This document shows positions 46,937 through 58,077 of a stretch of 64,000 nt of DNA, piece by piece. The position numbers and the translations under genes were made by a program. Where the stretch lies: the NCBI GenBank assembly GCA_019400425.1, contig JAFREE010000110.1, positions 19,966 through 83,965 of the forward strand. Direction: 5' to 3'. The stretch comes from Hymenochaete sp. R1. Lineage: Eukaryota; Basidiomycota; Agaricomycetes; Hymenochaetales; Hymenochaetaceae. Every line of letters starts with the position of its first letter. The first letter of the stretch is position 1. The notes under the pieces are model-generated. The model had not been told where the DNA came from. It saw nothing but the letters and a program-made list of their open reading frames with translations, and ran no database searches.

Positions 46937-47145
46937 GGTGTTGGTTAGAAGACAAGATGAAAAGAGACGAACGGGCGTTGAGCTCGCGTAAGATACTTAA
47001 GAAGAATGTAAGCTGCAGATCGTAGACGTCACTCCGACTGTGCCGCTCCGGTCACACGTTTAGGCGCTTACCATCATCATCTCAGCTAATCAATCCACTG
47101 AGATAACTACAGAAGCCTTCAAGAGAGAAGAAAAGGACCTAAAGA
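46937..47145. promoter_or_regulatory. Short bidirectional promoter SOD2 / METTL16
   Basis: 209 bp between two divergent ATGs. No TATA box is obvious. GC-rich in the middle (CTGTGCCGCTCCGG near 47038-47051). It must serve both genes or contain two compact promoters. Confidence 0.4.
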
Positions 47146-48888
47146 ATGCACGAAAGAAACCCTTACAAGACTCCTTTAGACTTTGCGCAATTGGCCATGT
47201 CGTATCCTCCTCTGGAACCATTGTGAGTGACCGCTTCGATTTAAGGCGGCTGCTACTTCTAACGAGGATGAAAGTTTGATCAAGAAATCAAAATCACCTC
47301 CGACAATTGACTTTAAGAATGTCGATGCTCAGAGGTGTGTTCCGCTCTAATCCGGATTGAGACGTACACTCAGACAATAGATAGAGTAGGCGTCTTACCG
47401 AAGCGCTTCTACTTCGGGACTTCGGTGTAAAATTGAACATCCCAGACAAGAGACTATGTCCACCAGTTCCTAATAGGTAGGTTTACGCGTCTCCTTAGAA
47501 AATGAGATCCTTGGCGTTTATGTGATATTCAGATTGAATTATATCTTGTGGATTCAAGACGTCCTCCGGGAGACGCTCAAGTTCCTCCCGTCACCCCGTA
47601 GGATCCTGGGGATTGATATGTGCGTCTGGGATTCTGATACTAACACTGGGTCCGTATTGATATGTCGCAAGAGGTGTGGGTGCCTCAGCCATTTATCCTC
47701 TCCTAGGCGTCAGGACGGACGCATCCTGGGATTTCATTGGCACTGGTAAGTCCGTCTTTCCTCCCGTATTGCAGTTCTCACTCAACGACTCCCCAGAGGT
47801 GGACCCGGTTTCGTATTCGGCTGCATCATCCAATATCCAACAAAACAATCTCGAAAATCGGGTGCAAATATTGAAGGTTTCTTCTTCTGATCCATTACTT
47901 GCACCATTTTCTGTATATCGTGGATCGAGGTCCGTTCCTTATTGTATTTGTTCCCTGGGTTGACTTATGACTCGCAATTAGCTTCGCTTTCACGATGTGT
48001 AACCCTCCGTTCTACGGCAGTGCGGCTGAAATCGAGCGCAGCGCGGAAGGGAAAGCACTCGAGCCGAATTCTGTCTGCACTGGCGCAGAGACTGAGATGA
48101 TCACCGACGGTGGAGAAGAAAACTTTGTACTACGAATGGTAACCGAAAGCATGGCCGAAAGTATCAAGGACCGCTGTTGGTAAGATTGGCACCTTCGTTT
48201 AGTCCTCTCAACCCACTAACTGGTGACCTGAAGGTGGTTCACGTCGATGGTGGGAAAACTTTCGACGCTCAGTATAATTGTTGCGAGGTTGCGATCGCTC
48301 AATATCGATAACTATGCCCTCACAGAGCTTGTTCAGGGCCAAACAAAACGATGGGCTATAGCATGGTCGTATGGACATGTAAGGCTCCCAGATGTAGGTG
48401 AAGCGTTGCGTTCAACTCGATTCGCCTTGATCATAACCATACCTTATATTTAGGGTATCTCGAGGAATATGTCTAATGCTCACCGCGCGATTCTGCCTTC
48501 TCCGAGCGAACTCAAATATCTAACTCATATTGGCAACGATGCCTCGCCCGAGGCCCTCCTCAAACTTCTTCTCGATATACTTTCATCTCTCGATGGAGTG
48601 TCAACTGAAAACGCTTTGTCCCGCATAGGTGGTTTTAGCCTTCGCATCAATGCGAAGCGGAACTCGTGGTCTCGCTCTGCTCGTAGGAAGCCGCCGGGAA
48701 AGACCTCAGGCACTGAACCGTCCCGTTCGCCATCGGATCCCGTCCTCATGGATGTGACTGGGTTTTTGGAAGATTCTGTGAGATGGGCGTTGGTCGGTTC
48801 CTGGAGACAAGGCTCAGATAGAACGTTGTTCGAGAGCTTATGGGGATACTTATGTCGAAGTATTGGTATAGCTGCTAAAATTTTATAA
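47146..48888 (+). CDS. METTL16-type RNA N6-adenosine methyltransferase
   Basis: The opening MHERNPYKTPLDFAQLAMSYPPL matches the METTL16 N-terminus (M-H-x-R-N-x-Y-K-x-x-P-x-D-F-A-x-L-A). Then TIDFKNVDAQRCLTEALLLRDFG, LNYILWIQDVL, the SAM-binding loop GIDIGVGASAIYPLLG, TEVDPVSYSAASSNIQQNNL, the catalytic CNPPFY motif (near 48000-48015), ENFVLRMVTES and WFTSMVGKLSTL follow in the proper order. Frame continuity at GIDIG requires the AAG acceptor near 47663. The enzyme deposits m6A on U6 snRNA and some hairpin mRNAs; in fungi the U6 target is the likely one. The C-terminal VCR domain of animals is not evident; the last 150 residues are diverged. Stop at 48886-48888. Confidence 0.93.
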
Positions 48889-49064
48889 AAACCCGATTGG
48901 TCACAGATGGTCAACATTTATTTCACCATTCGAGCAAGATGCGGCATAGGATACATTGCGCAAGAACACCGAAGAAGGTTCACAAATGCGTCATTCCAAT
49001 GATTTCGAACCGGTCAAAGGATACGAATGGTGGCTATGCAAATACGAGAATGTTAAGGACATGT

Positions 49065-49991
49065 TCAATTCGTCTCTTTACGACTCCCCCTCCTCAACGG
49101 TGCTATATGCCGTTTCTCCAACTCCTCCGCATTCGCCTTGGTCGCCAGTTCTTCTGGAACGAAAGGCTTCTCTAACTCTTCCTCCTCACCTCTTCGTCGA
49201 GAACCGTCCAACGCTGAACGTCTGGACTTGTTCGCAGTAGCCTCGTGCGTAGGACTCTCTTGAACAGATGAGGTAGCGCTAAGGGAAGGCGACCCAGGAG
49301 GTGAAGATACAATTTCTTTGGTAAGCACTCGTATTGGCGTCACCGTCGAAAGCACGGGGGACTGCGATGCCGAAGGCGCGGTCGATCCATTAAAATTGTC
49401 CCGGGTTCCTTTAGCTTGGCCAGAACGACGATGTCCAGAGCCGATCGTACCCGTGTGTTTCTCGATCGAACCTTGACGCACAGAGCGGGGACGTGACTGT
49501 GCACCCGAATTGCGTTTATTCCGTGAACCAATTTCGACTTCAAGCTCCTGATCACGTGTCAGTCCCTTTTTGTCCGGCATATCGATTTCGACGCTTTTTG
49601 ACAGATTCAAGTCTGCAATATCTTCTGTAGCCCGATCGAGTTCTTGTAGGACCTTGTATTCCTCTCGACCGCTTGCAATACGCGTTGGTTCGATGCGTTT
49701 CGTTGATTTGGCTGTCTCGGTTTTGGGATCCACAGCGGAGTCTTTTCGCTCGGGGCTTTCAGATCTACCATCTTCGTGTTTCGTTTCATCGGGTGTCGGG
49801 CTCTTGGGCGTGGTAGTCCCTCTGGCGCTACTTCCACCACGCGTGGCAGATTTTTTCCCCCTCTTTTCGAAATCATTCTCCGCTTTGAAGAATGGGTCAA
49901 TCCGTGCCTCGCCAGGAGGGACTGGTGTGGGTTGAACGCGTTTCGTGGTGGGCACGGGAGGGATTTTCGTGTCACTAGGGTTTTGAGACAT
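49065..49991 (-). CDS. Disordered charged protein of unknown function (308 aa)
   Basis: A single frame from ATG 49991 (MSQNPSDTKIPPVPTTKRV); the frame extends a little upstream but only from TTG. Highly polar: Ser/Thr/Pro/Arg/Glu-rich with KSPTP, RSESPERK and many SP sites, suggesting phosphorylation. One short region may be folded or binding (residues about 118-150, REEYKVLQELDRATEDIADLNLSKSVEIDMP). The C-terminus is basic (LRRGSRKETN). No domain recognised. Convergent with the METTL16 gene (176 bp apart). Real because the frame is long and codon-coherent, but it could be extended by unseen exons. Confidence 0.6.
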   Translation of the reverse strand: MSQNPSDTKIPPVPTTKRVQPTPVPPGEARIDPFFKAENDFEKRGKKSATRGGSSARGTTTPKSPTPDETKHEDGRSESPERKDSAVDPKTETAKSTKRIEPTRIASGREEYKVLQELDRATEDIADLNLSKSVEIDMPDKKGLTRDQELEVEIGSRNKRNSGAQSRPRSVRQGSIEKHTGTIGSGHRRSGQAKGTRDNFNGSTAPSASQSPVLSTVTPIRVLTKEIVSSPPGSPSLSATSSVQESPTHEATANKSRRSALDGSRRRGEEEELEKPFVPEELATKANAEELEKRHIAPLRRGSRKETN

Positions 49992-51109
49992 GGCGAATAG
50001 CGAGGGATCCTTTGGCAACGGGGACCTTGATAAGGGTTGGCGGATACCACCAAGGCTTCTTGGGCAATTAGGTATTTATGGACATTGACTTTCATCCCCT
50101 TTCGTCGTTCTTACTTATCCCCTTTACCTCACCATACGAAAATTGACATGCCTTCGATATAATCTCTCGTCTACCCTAGCCTGTGGCACGTCGTGGCGTG
50201 GTCACCGGCGACAAAGCTTCCTGTCTGGACTATACGAGCTGCCGGTGGCAAGTGGGCTCTTTGCGTCCTACACTCGCGGAGCTTTTCCAAACGGGATGAG
50301 AAGTTGTTCGTCCAAGCACTTGTGAGGGGAAGCAATCTTGAATCCCCTTGTAAGAGTGGTGTACCGTTATGCTCGCTACAGGTTCCGTGGACGATGTGTA
50401 TGATACGACGAGCGAAAATATCCGAAATAAGCTTTTTCTGTGGCACCGACTCCTTTTAGTTAAGGCCCCATCGCCACTTCAGCATTTTCGCACGATGCAT
50501 CTGCCATTGACTGGCACTTACGCTCGAAAATGTATTCACTGAAGAAGCATACGAGCTGACATCGGTCCAAATCGAGGTTCAGTGCGGGAATGAGAAAGTT
50601 TCGATGAAGGAACAGTCGCGTCACAGGACCCCTTCTAGCCAAATTCGATCAGCTCCGGAAAGCCCTCGACGCGCAGGTATCAGTTCCCTAAAATTTGCAT
50701 TTCGCCGCAGGGAATTGACATCTGACTGCCGATTCTCAATGGACTATACTATCCCCATTTGTAAGTAAGTTCCCGCATAGGTACATTGCCTCACTCTTTC
50801 TACTGTGCGCCTACTAGATGGTTATGTGGCGACTCTCGAAGTACTAGTCATGGATTGTACCGGGATGCTGCAGTGTAGTAGGCCACCTCGTTCGAGAACA
50901 TGCTCACATTAGCCCAGTGGTTGACTCAGGGTGAGTGATGGTTCACGTTGATCTCGGGCTAGTGCTAAATTAGAAGCCAAGGTTCCAGTAACTTGTAGAT
51001 GAAGGACGAGCCTCAAGTACGAGCAGTATTATTTCGGAAGTTTTAATAAATAATGTGGTATATTTCCTTATAGACCAAAATCAATATGGTAAGCGGACAC
51101 TCTATATGA
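49992..51109. other. 1.1 kb intergenic region
   Basis: No complete gene seen. A plus frame at 50193-50459 (88 codons) reads somewhat like protein (LPVWTIRAAGGKWALCVLH) but stops without splice partners; it may be a relic. The 3' part is A/T-rich. Confidence 0.3.
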
Positions 51110-52402
51110 TTACTCTTGAGTCAGCTGAATCTTCCTGGACCGAATATCCTGCAGGACATTCTCCATCTCGTCCAGCTTAGTGAGGCGCTTGGTGACTTCA
51201 TGCAGCTTCTCTGTCACTGAGAAATCGTCGTCATCAATTCCCATTCGGCGAGCTACTTTCTCCTTCTTGCGCTCGTTCTCGGATGAAGGCGTTGCCTTTT
51301 CAGTCGACAGAACAGCATCGAGAGTAGCCTTCTGCTGCAGAAGCTTTGTGCGCTCCGGCTCGAAAAGGTCGGCCGGAAACTCCGCCTTACGAGCGTGCCT
51401 ATTCTTCCAATTGCGCCTTCGTCCGGCCACATAATGTCTGAAGCGTTTAAAGTGTTCGTCGGGTGGAACCTGTAAAGGCTGAGCGGCGATGGCATCGATG
51501 TCTGCGAGTACTTTCCCCCATTGTGTGTATAGGTCGTATCCCTGTTCGAACTGCTGAGGGGAGTTGTCACGAACAATACTAAACTGGTCAAAGCAGGGAT
51601 TGTCAAGAAGGGCGCTGAGGGGATGATCAGCTGGGAAACCGCTTTTGAACTCCCGATGCTTGTTGGCTTCCCTACTTTGCGCGTGGTTGACGAGCCGTTT
51701 CTCGGATACGAACGCGACCATCACCTCCAGCCTTTGCAATGGGTTCTCTTTCTCGTGAAGCTCTTTCGTTAGTTGGCTGAGATTAGACAAGATGATTTCA
51801 CGCTGCTTTTCTGTCGTCGGGCCAGGGGGGTTGTCGCCAGAGTCCAGCTCGTCTAGCTCGTCTTCGACGGAAGACACCTTCTCCTCGGCAGTACGGACCT
51901 TAGATAGCAAGTCTGAGCGATACTTTTCAAGCCATTCACCGAATGGTTCACCTTTGACTTTGCGTTTCCGTACCTCTCCTTTCCTATGACTAATTTTCTG
52001 ATGAAAATTTTCGCTAAGCCCGTCTCGGGCTTCGCGGCAGGGATCAGAAAGGTTATGAAATGCGTCTATCTTCGCAAGGAAGTCTGCCATGGGCTTTAGG
52101 AGATGATACTGGTTCTCGAGGTACTCCAGGTGCGACAAGTTCATCTTTTTTTTATCCGATGGGATGCCATGATTCTGGAGTAGTGCAATGAACGCTGAGT
52201 CATCCTGGCCTCCCTCATCTTCTACGTTTGCCCGAACCGAGAGCTTTCGATGGGCTTCTTCTATGATTTGAATTACTGTGAGTCGCATCCCCGAGTGGGA
52301 CTTCCTGGGGTTGCTTCCGTGGGAGTGATCAGGATCAGCAACATCCTCAGGCGGGCTGCGTTCACGGCGTTTGCTTCCGGATTTACCTGTACTACTGGAC
52401 AT
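51110..52402 (-). CDS. Orphan helical coiled-coil protein (430 aa)
   Basis: A single 430-codon frame from ATG 52402 (MSSSTGKSGSKRRERSPPEDV). The basic N-terminus (KRRERSPPED) could be nuclear localising. The remainder is predicted helical with long Glu/Lys/Leu-rich coils (about residues 155-240 and 370-430) and a central Trp/Arg-rich patch (FKRFRHYVAGRRRNWKNRHARKAEF). It has the size, intronless layout and composition of the two paralogues at 716-1999 and 17564-18945, but I cannot align it convincingly with them. It contains no known motif. A TATATAAATATT box lies near 52570-52585, about 170 bp upstream on the minus strand. Confidence 0.75.
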   Translation of the reverse strand: MSSSTGKSGSKRRERSPPEDVADPDHSHGSNPRKSHSGMRLTVIQIIEEAHRKLSVRANVEDEGGQDDSAFIALLQNHGIPSDKKKMNLSHLEYLENQYHLLKPMADFLAKIDAFHNLSDPCREARDGLSENFHQKISHRKGEVRKRKVKGEPFGEWLEKYRSDLLSKVRTAEEKVSSVEDELDELDSGDNPPGPTTEKQREIILSNLSQLTKELHEKENPLQRLEVMVAFVSEKRLVNHAQSREANKHREFKSGFPADHPLSALLDNPCFDQFSIVRDNSPQQFEQGYDLYTQWGKVLADIDAIAAQPLQVPPDEHFKRFRHYVAGRRRNWKNRHARKAEFPADLFEPERTKLLQQKATLDAVLSTEKATPSSENERKKEKVARRMGIDDDDFSVTEKLHEVTKRLTKLDEMENVLQDIRSRKIQLTQE

Positions 52403-53612
52403 TGGCTTTGGAACAGAAGAGAATTTGAGTGGGTGGTAGTAGCTGTGGCTGCGGTAGTCCTCGCAGAAGAGTCAGTGGATGCGAGCTTGCGAAAGGAATA
52501 ATGGGAATGAGTGTTAAGAGGAGTTGGGAAGAGTTGCCAGTGGTGTCTCTATGTGAACAGTGTTGCATCAATATTTATATATGTAGGACTTCAGTAGAAG
52601 GTCGATCGTTTGCATTCTTGGCATGATCGGTCAAGGGATATGCTTCCGCCGATGTGCAATGTGTTGGGGTACATGCAAGTAGTATCTATTTCTGTAGGTG
52701 CATTGTATCGTAATCACCCATGACTCGGTAACTCGATTGGATACCGGATGTAGTAAAGGCCAAAAGATACAGTATTGATGTTAATGATAGAGCCACGCGA
52801 TTTGTGTGCGCGAGTAAGCAACCATTGAAGGTCGTTTGTGTCTCGACAAGTAGCGTCTGAAAGGAAGAGGGTTTCAGGGAAGAGCTCGAGAGACCCTTTC
52901 TGTGTCGAGTTGTTTGTTTTTGCCATATATGACATTCTATTCCCACGCCATTGCTTCCTTTGTTGCAGCGTGGATTATTTCGCGCACTCTTGTTAGTCCT
53001 CTCATCTCCAACAGACTATCGTGCAATGATGGCTTCGAGTCATACTTCCGACTAGACGGGTGAAATGGTGTTTTTGTAATACATGGTAGACGCTGTAGCC
53101 GGATATGACGAGCAAAGTGGCTTTTACCTCCCGACCTCTGGAGAAAGTGGTTATTAACGCTTGATCCGGCGTACTACCACCACTTTTTTCAATGGCTTCG
53201 CCCGAGTCATTCCACGGATAGGAGACCCTAGTGGTAAGTAATTTCGTTACAACGCATCGTTGTTATCTGCGTTGACGATCCCATAATGCATTATAAAAAA
53301 GATTATATATATCCGACAGAACCGGTCTGGGGACGGGTGCATTCGTCATTGCTGCATCTCTTGGAAAGTCCATGGTACGTTTTGAAGTAGACATGCAGAA
53401 TACATCTAATAAAAATAATAATTAAGTATAGGGAAACGTCAGAAAGTGGAGTCAATTGAAAAGAAAAAGATGAATGAGGTTGCAAACGATGAAAGAAGTG
53501 AGTAAAAATCCGTAATGATACATCATTGAGAAGCATGGACAGTTGACATATAGCTTTTCCTCCCGATTTTGGTCGCGGAAATCTGCTTGTTTGAAGCTGG
53601 AAATACTCAAGC
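52403..53612. other. 1.2 kb intergenic region
   Basis: Promoter side of the orphan gene and 3' flank of the two-TM protein, both on the minus strand. A TATA-like box near 52570-52585 was noted. No gene frame is supported. Confidence 0.35.
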
Positions 53613-54379
53613 TCAGTTGTGTTTGGTGACCACGACGGCGATGACGACGGCTACTGCGATCGCTACGACAAGCACCAGGAGAGCAATAGCGCAACGAAGG
53701 GACCATCGAAGCTCAACAGCTCGTATCCGTGCCGCATCAGCTTCCCTATCTTCCTTGGATCGATTATCCATGGCTAGGTTGCTTGAGGGTCGGATAAATG
53801 GTGCAGCTATGCCCAAGATCCAAAACGGGAAGAAGACTAGAGTGCGTGTAAGTGATCAGTATTCCTACTTAAAGCAGCAAATAAATGTGACTCACTGAAC
53901 CCATAGAAGAAGAGCTTGCGACTGAACACCGAATCGGAATTGTCGACTTTGGTGTACGAAGGCAATGACTCCGTATCGACTTCGCTCCGCGTTCCGCTAG
54001 AATACGGTGGCGGCACACGGCTTGTACCCGCGCTACCCGGAGCAGACCCACCCGGAGGTCTGGGAGAAGCTACCCGAGTAACCGAGCTCGAGCCTGATCT
54101 GACGCTTTGCCGCCCTCCACTAAAGAATGCACCGATGGCATCGTATTGCGCCTGGAGCATCTCCACCGTCGCTGGCGAGTTCGAGGACGCAGACGGCGGC
54201 GAATGCGTCGCTGGTGACGGAAGGGCATTGGGGGAGCGCCGGAGAGGCTCAACTGAGCCTGAGGATGAGGTCGATGTGCGAGAGGAATGGCGTTCGGAGC
54301 GAGACGCCCGAGACGAATGTCCGATGGATGATTGGGGGACGGGTGTTCCGAAGCTCGTAGATGCATAGGTGACCGACAT
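53613..54379 (-). CDS. Ser-rich protein with two C-terminal membrane segments
   Basis: Two exons, split by a 5' GTGAGT donor after FFYGF and a TAG acceptor before the FFPFWILG segment. The N-terminal 150 residues are disordered (Ser/Pro/Thr, SRASRSERHSSRTSTSSSG, SPPSASSNSPA). A short conserved-looking PPPYSSGTRSEVDTESLPSYTKVD follows. The C-terminus has two hydrophobic segments: KLFFYGFIFFPFWILGIAAPFI and the final LRCAIALLVLVVAIAVAVVIAVVVTKHN, separated by a charged stretch with RSKEDREADAARIRAVELRWSL. PPPYS and LPSYTK look like PY-type sites for WW/ubiquitin-ligase binding. Likely a membrane protein with a long cytosolic tail; no function assigned. Confidence 0.72.
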
Positions 54380-56067
54380 TTTCGAGGAGAGCAACGAAGA
54401 ACGATGACAATGGGATTCGAGGAAGGGCTCGGATAAAATGAGCCTTGGATAGATGAATGGGGTTGGAGGGTTTCCGAAGTGAGAAGGAGAGACTTGCTTG
54501 TTGCGAGACGATCGACTGGTTTCGCACAATCAAGGAGGTGAAGGGAAGGTGATAACGTGTTCGTGTGATATGTGCAGGGGGGAACGAGGTTGCGCGGGGA
54601 CGTGGATACCACGAGTAGACGGGTGCGGGCACGAGCTAGGTGAGCTGTAGAGAGGATAAAGACGAGAGACGGGGCCAACCGAGGGAGGGCTCATCGCACA
54701 AAGACCGTCTTTATGCACTTCTCGCGTACGCGCAACGGAAATGGAATCTATCGATATCGAAACCCGTACCATCCCATGTCATCTACGCAAGTAGATCGAA
54801 CAAAAGAGCAGAAGTCCCGACGAGGGAAAGAACGGTGAAAAAAATAACGTTCTTGAGATTGAAATGTCCTAAAACGATGGGATCAATGAGCCACTGGGCC
54901 CGCGTGTCCATTTACTTGAGCTGCGGGTCGTCGGGACGGGGATGGGAAGCGTCGATGGAGGGCGCCAGACAATAAGAAAACGGCACAACATCCGTGTAAA
55001 CATGCTACCATACCATCAGAACTCTAGATCCGCCAATATCATTGCAAGCTATGAAGAGGGGGGAAGCTGGGAAAGCGTTGCAAAGTTTGCCGCGCCTCGG
55101 AAATGTTTTGGCCAAAGCGCTATTGTGCGCCTTCCTTATTGGGTAATGGCAAGAGCGGCGCTTGCGGCGTCGACTTCGGAGGCAAATCCTCTTTTTACCC
55201 GAGGCTCTTTGTCCCAATGGCTCGTGGATACCCAGTATAGGCATACATGAATATCTCGAAACCAGGGATGAGTGAAAGTTATCAAACTGGTAGTATATTC
55301 TACCGTGTCTGGCGGTAGAAACTCAGGAGATCATGCATTGCCTTGCATGTCTCATGTTTCCGAGTAATGTAGGCAGTTCATTACCACAATAAGAATAAGA
55401 GCACGACCAGAGGCCATCCCATGATGTCTCTTGCAGGTGCATTTCGCTTCGCAACCGTATCTATATGAAGGTTTCTTCCGAATCTTCGTAGTCTGAGACT
55501 CTGGGCCCGCTCGTGCTGTAGCTGTAAACCTTGAGCTTACGAATGACTCGGGAGCGTTATTCGACGCTTGGACGTTCGCTGCGCTTGCGCTTTGCTCCGT
55601 GACTCAGGTTGATGCATGAGGATGAAAACCGGCACAGATCCGTGTCATATAAACTTGCGTCGTACTGTGAATATTTCCCCCTCATTCATAAAGGGTCCAT
55701 CATTTCTTCTTCTCTTGCCCACAAGAGCAGGCTAGGTGCCGTACCATCACCACCAACCACTGCATGGTCTTTGCACCCTCTAGTCATCCAACCGGGCCCC
55801 ATTGTTTGGAGGGTTGGAGAAAGTGGCCGATTAAAGAGCGATTAGACATACTCAACGGAGAGGTGAAGGATTCACGAAAGAGAATGGGAGCTAAGCAGCA
55901 AGATATCGAACTCGTTATCAACATTGCCTAAAAACACTTCAAATGCCACTGGTCGTCCACAGAGCAAAGAAGAATCGAAACAAGTGCGTATCTAAGAGCT
56001 TCCTATTCACGATTCCCGGACTGATCATTGTCTAAGCTTGGCTATTAAGATCGAACGGAACTCGACT
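54380..56067. other. 1.7 kb intergenic region, no gene seen
   Basis: Holds the promoter of the two-TM protein and the 3' flank of the next minus-strand gene. The frame at 54640-54975 (plus) is a basic, low-information peptide. Nothing further is supported. Confidence 0.35.
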
Positions 56068-58077
56068 TCACCCAATTACAAACCCCAATGATCCGAGCCC
56101 ATCCAAGCGCACCGTGATGTTTCCTCCATTTTCATCAACCTGCGCCGTTCCACCACTACTAAAAATCTGCGAAGCACCAGCCCCTCCCCCAACATTCTGC
56201 ACATCAAAAATAGTTGACAAAGATGAGTTCGATAAATTTGTCGCAAGGAGTAGAGTGCGATTTCCATTGTTCCATAGGCCAATGTCAATATCCGCGTTTG
56301 GCCGTACAGACGTGAAGGTGACAGAGGGATAGAACAGGAAGGATTTGATTTCCGGGAGTGCTTTTGCGAGTATGGTTGAGGATTCTTTGATGTCGGCGGG
56401 GGTGGGATCGTTCCATGAGACGAGCCCTGGCAAGAGAATCGCATACATTAGCATTGAAGGAGAGGGAAAAAGTCGGAGACTCCGAACTTTACCTTTAGCA
56501 CCGTGATTGATTGATAAGACGGCTTCGACGAGCCATTCGTTGCCTGTAGGCGCCCGAGCCCAGTACCTGCAGCCATTTATACACCAATCCCCTTCAGAGA
56601 TATCAAATAAGCCAACTCACTCCGAACCTCCAAAAGCCTGTGGCACCGCCCAAACGCTCTTCAAATTCCTCTCCCCAAGCACTTCCAGCCTCTCCCTGAA
56701 CTCTTCCAGCCTGTCCCGGATGTCCCCAAAATCACCCTTACAGTTATCGCATCCGCAGTCCCCGAATTCTGGCGTGCAGGGCGTATGCCATTCGACAGAA
56801 AACGTCGCGTTGATCGAAACCGGGTACGCGTCCTGCATGATAACGTCTGTGCCGACAGTGTACTGCTCAAAGAAATAGTCTTGGCAATTCAGCACGAGGG
56901 ATACGGGATGATATCCGCCGCCGTCAAGGGATTGGATGAGGGTATAGGCGTCGGTGGGTGCATTGAATGGATCGCTCGTTCCGTCTGGCTCGTCGCCTGT
57001 ATACCATAAAAGTAAGTTCTTTCGCGACTTGATGGAATTGACTTGGTTAGCGACGGAGGTGAGATTCATGTAAGTGCTTCAAAATTGTAAGCAAAATCAA
57101 TAGGTACGAGAAATCTAAGTAACTCACAATCGCATGTCATACATGAGATAAAGACCCAGTTCTTCCATCCGATCAAGAACCTCGTCCAGTCCAGTCATAT
57201 TATCAAATGTCGGCACAGGATGGACCTATTTGTTTTGTAAGCTCATACTCTTCAAATCAATTTTAAATGTTGTCCTTACAATCGTAAATCTGATAGCCAG
57301 CCCGTTTTAATGCCCGCGTTTTGGAGAAGAAATACCACTCACCCTCTGGCCTTCAAATCATCTAGCACGCTCAAGTTGCTCGCCAAATACCCATCAAAAT
57401 TCGTATAGAACCCAATCGGGAAAACAGTCTCCCACTCCGATGTCGACTCGTTCCTAACGAGCATAGCACCCGTTCTCATATCCATCTTCGTCACACTTCC
57501 TCCGTCATCCCGCGCCGGGAGTCGGAGTAAAGAGGAGTTGGCGCTGAAAGATTGGCCATCTGACGTCAAAGCGGAGCATTGCACGTCAAAGGGGTCTGTG
57601 CTGGGCTCTATTGAAGAAAGCACGATGGGTATCTCGAAGGAGGACGAGTTCAAAGGAATTGAAGCGTTGGCGAGATTGGTGCCATTGATAGCAACTGTGA
57701 CGGCTAGCTCGTTTGCTGAGTTTGAGCTGTTTCCCTGGATTGGTGCAGATCCAGATATGGCTGAATACGTGACTTGAGCTTCGACGAGAACGATTCCGTC
57801 TCTGTCTTCCTCAAGGTACGGTTTGACGGCAGGCGCGCACCGGAAGACAAGTAATGGGACATTGGAGGTGCTTGGCTCAATAAACTGACCTCCAGGAGGC
57901 TCAACTGTCTGGTTTGCCATATAGTTCTTGCCACACCTATGTCGATTGCATTTAGCTTTACTTTTCTAACAGCATGAATCGTGAGGCCTGGTTCACGTAC
58001 CATGTCTGGGCAGTTACCACCCAAAGCCAATTCGAACTGGCAAGTGCTAGCAAGCTCAGTCGAGTCGAGGGAAACAT
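56068..58077 (-). CDS. Secreted glycoside-hydrolase-superfamily protein (TIM-barrel type)
   Basis: Exon 1 from ATG 58077 encodes a signal peptide (MFPSTRLSLLALASSNWLWV) and QTWCGKNYM is assembled across the first intron. A beta-sandwich-like N-terminal part (VPLLVFRCAPAVKPYLE... with many NxS/T sequons) precedes a barrel-like region: FPIGFYTNFDGYLASNLSVLDDL, GYQIYDFVHPVPTFDN, RMEELGLYLMYDMR, NLLLWYTGDEPDG, DVIMQDAYPV and the final LGSLGFVIG beta end. The WYTGDEPD acidic pair sits where this superfamily often has catalytic acids. A Cys-rich insertion (CTPEFGDCGCDNCKGD) is unusual. I cannot fix a CAZy family. About six small introns; interior borders approximate. Confidence 0.7.

Noticed and set aside
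49992..50018. Longer start for the disordered protein at 50018
   Set aside because: The codon there is TTG; the first ATG of the frame is at 49991.
50193..50459. Possible Argonaute-like fragment (WALCVLH...FVQALVRG)
   Set aside because: The resemblance rests on a few residues; no PAZ/PIWI motifs, no extension by splicing.
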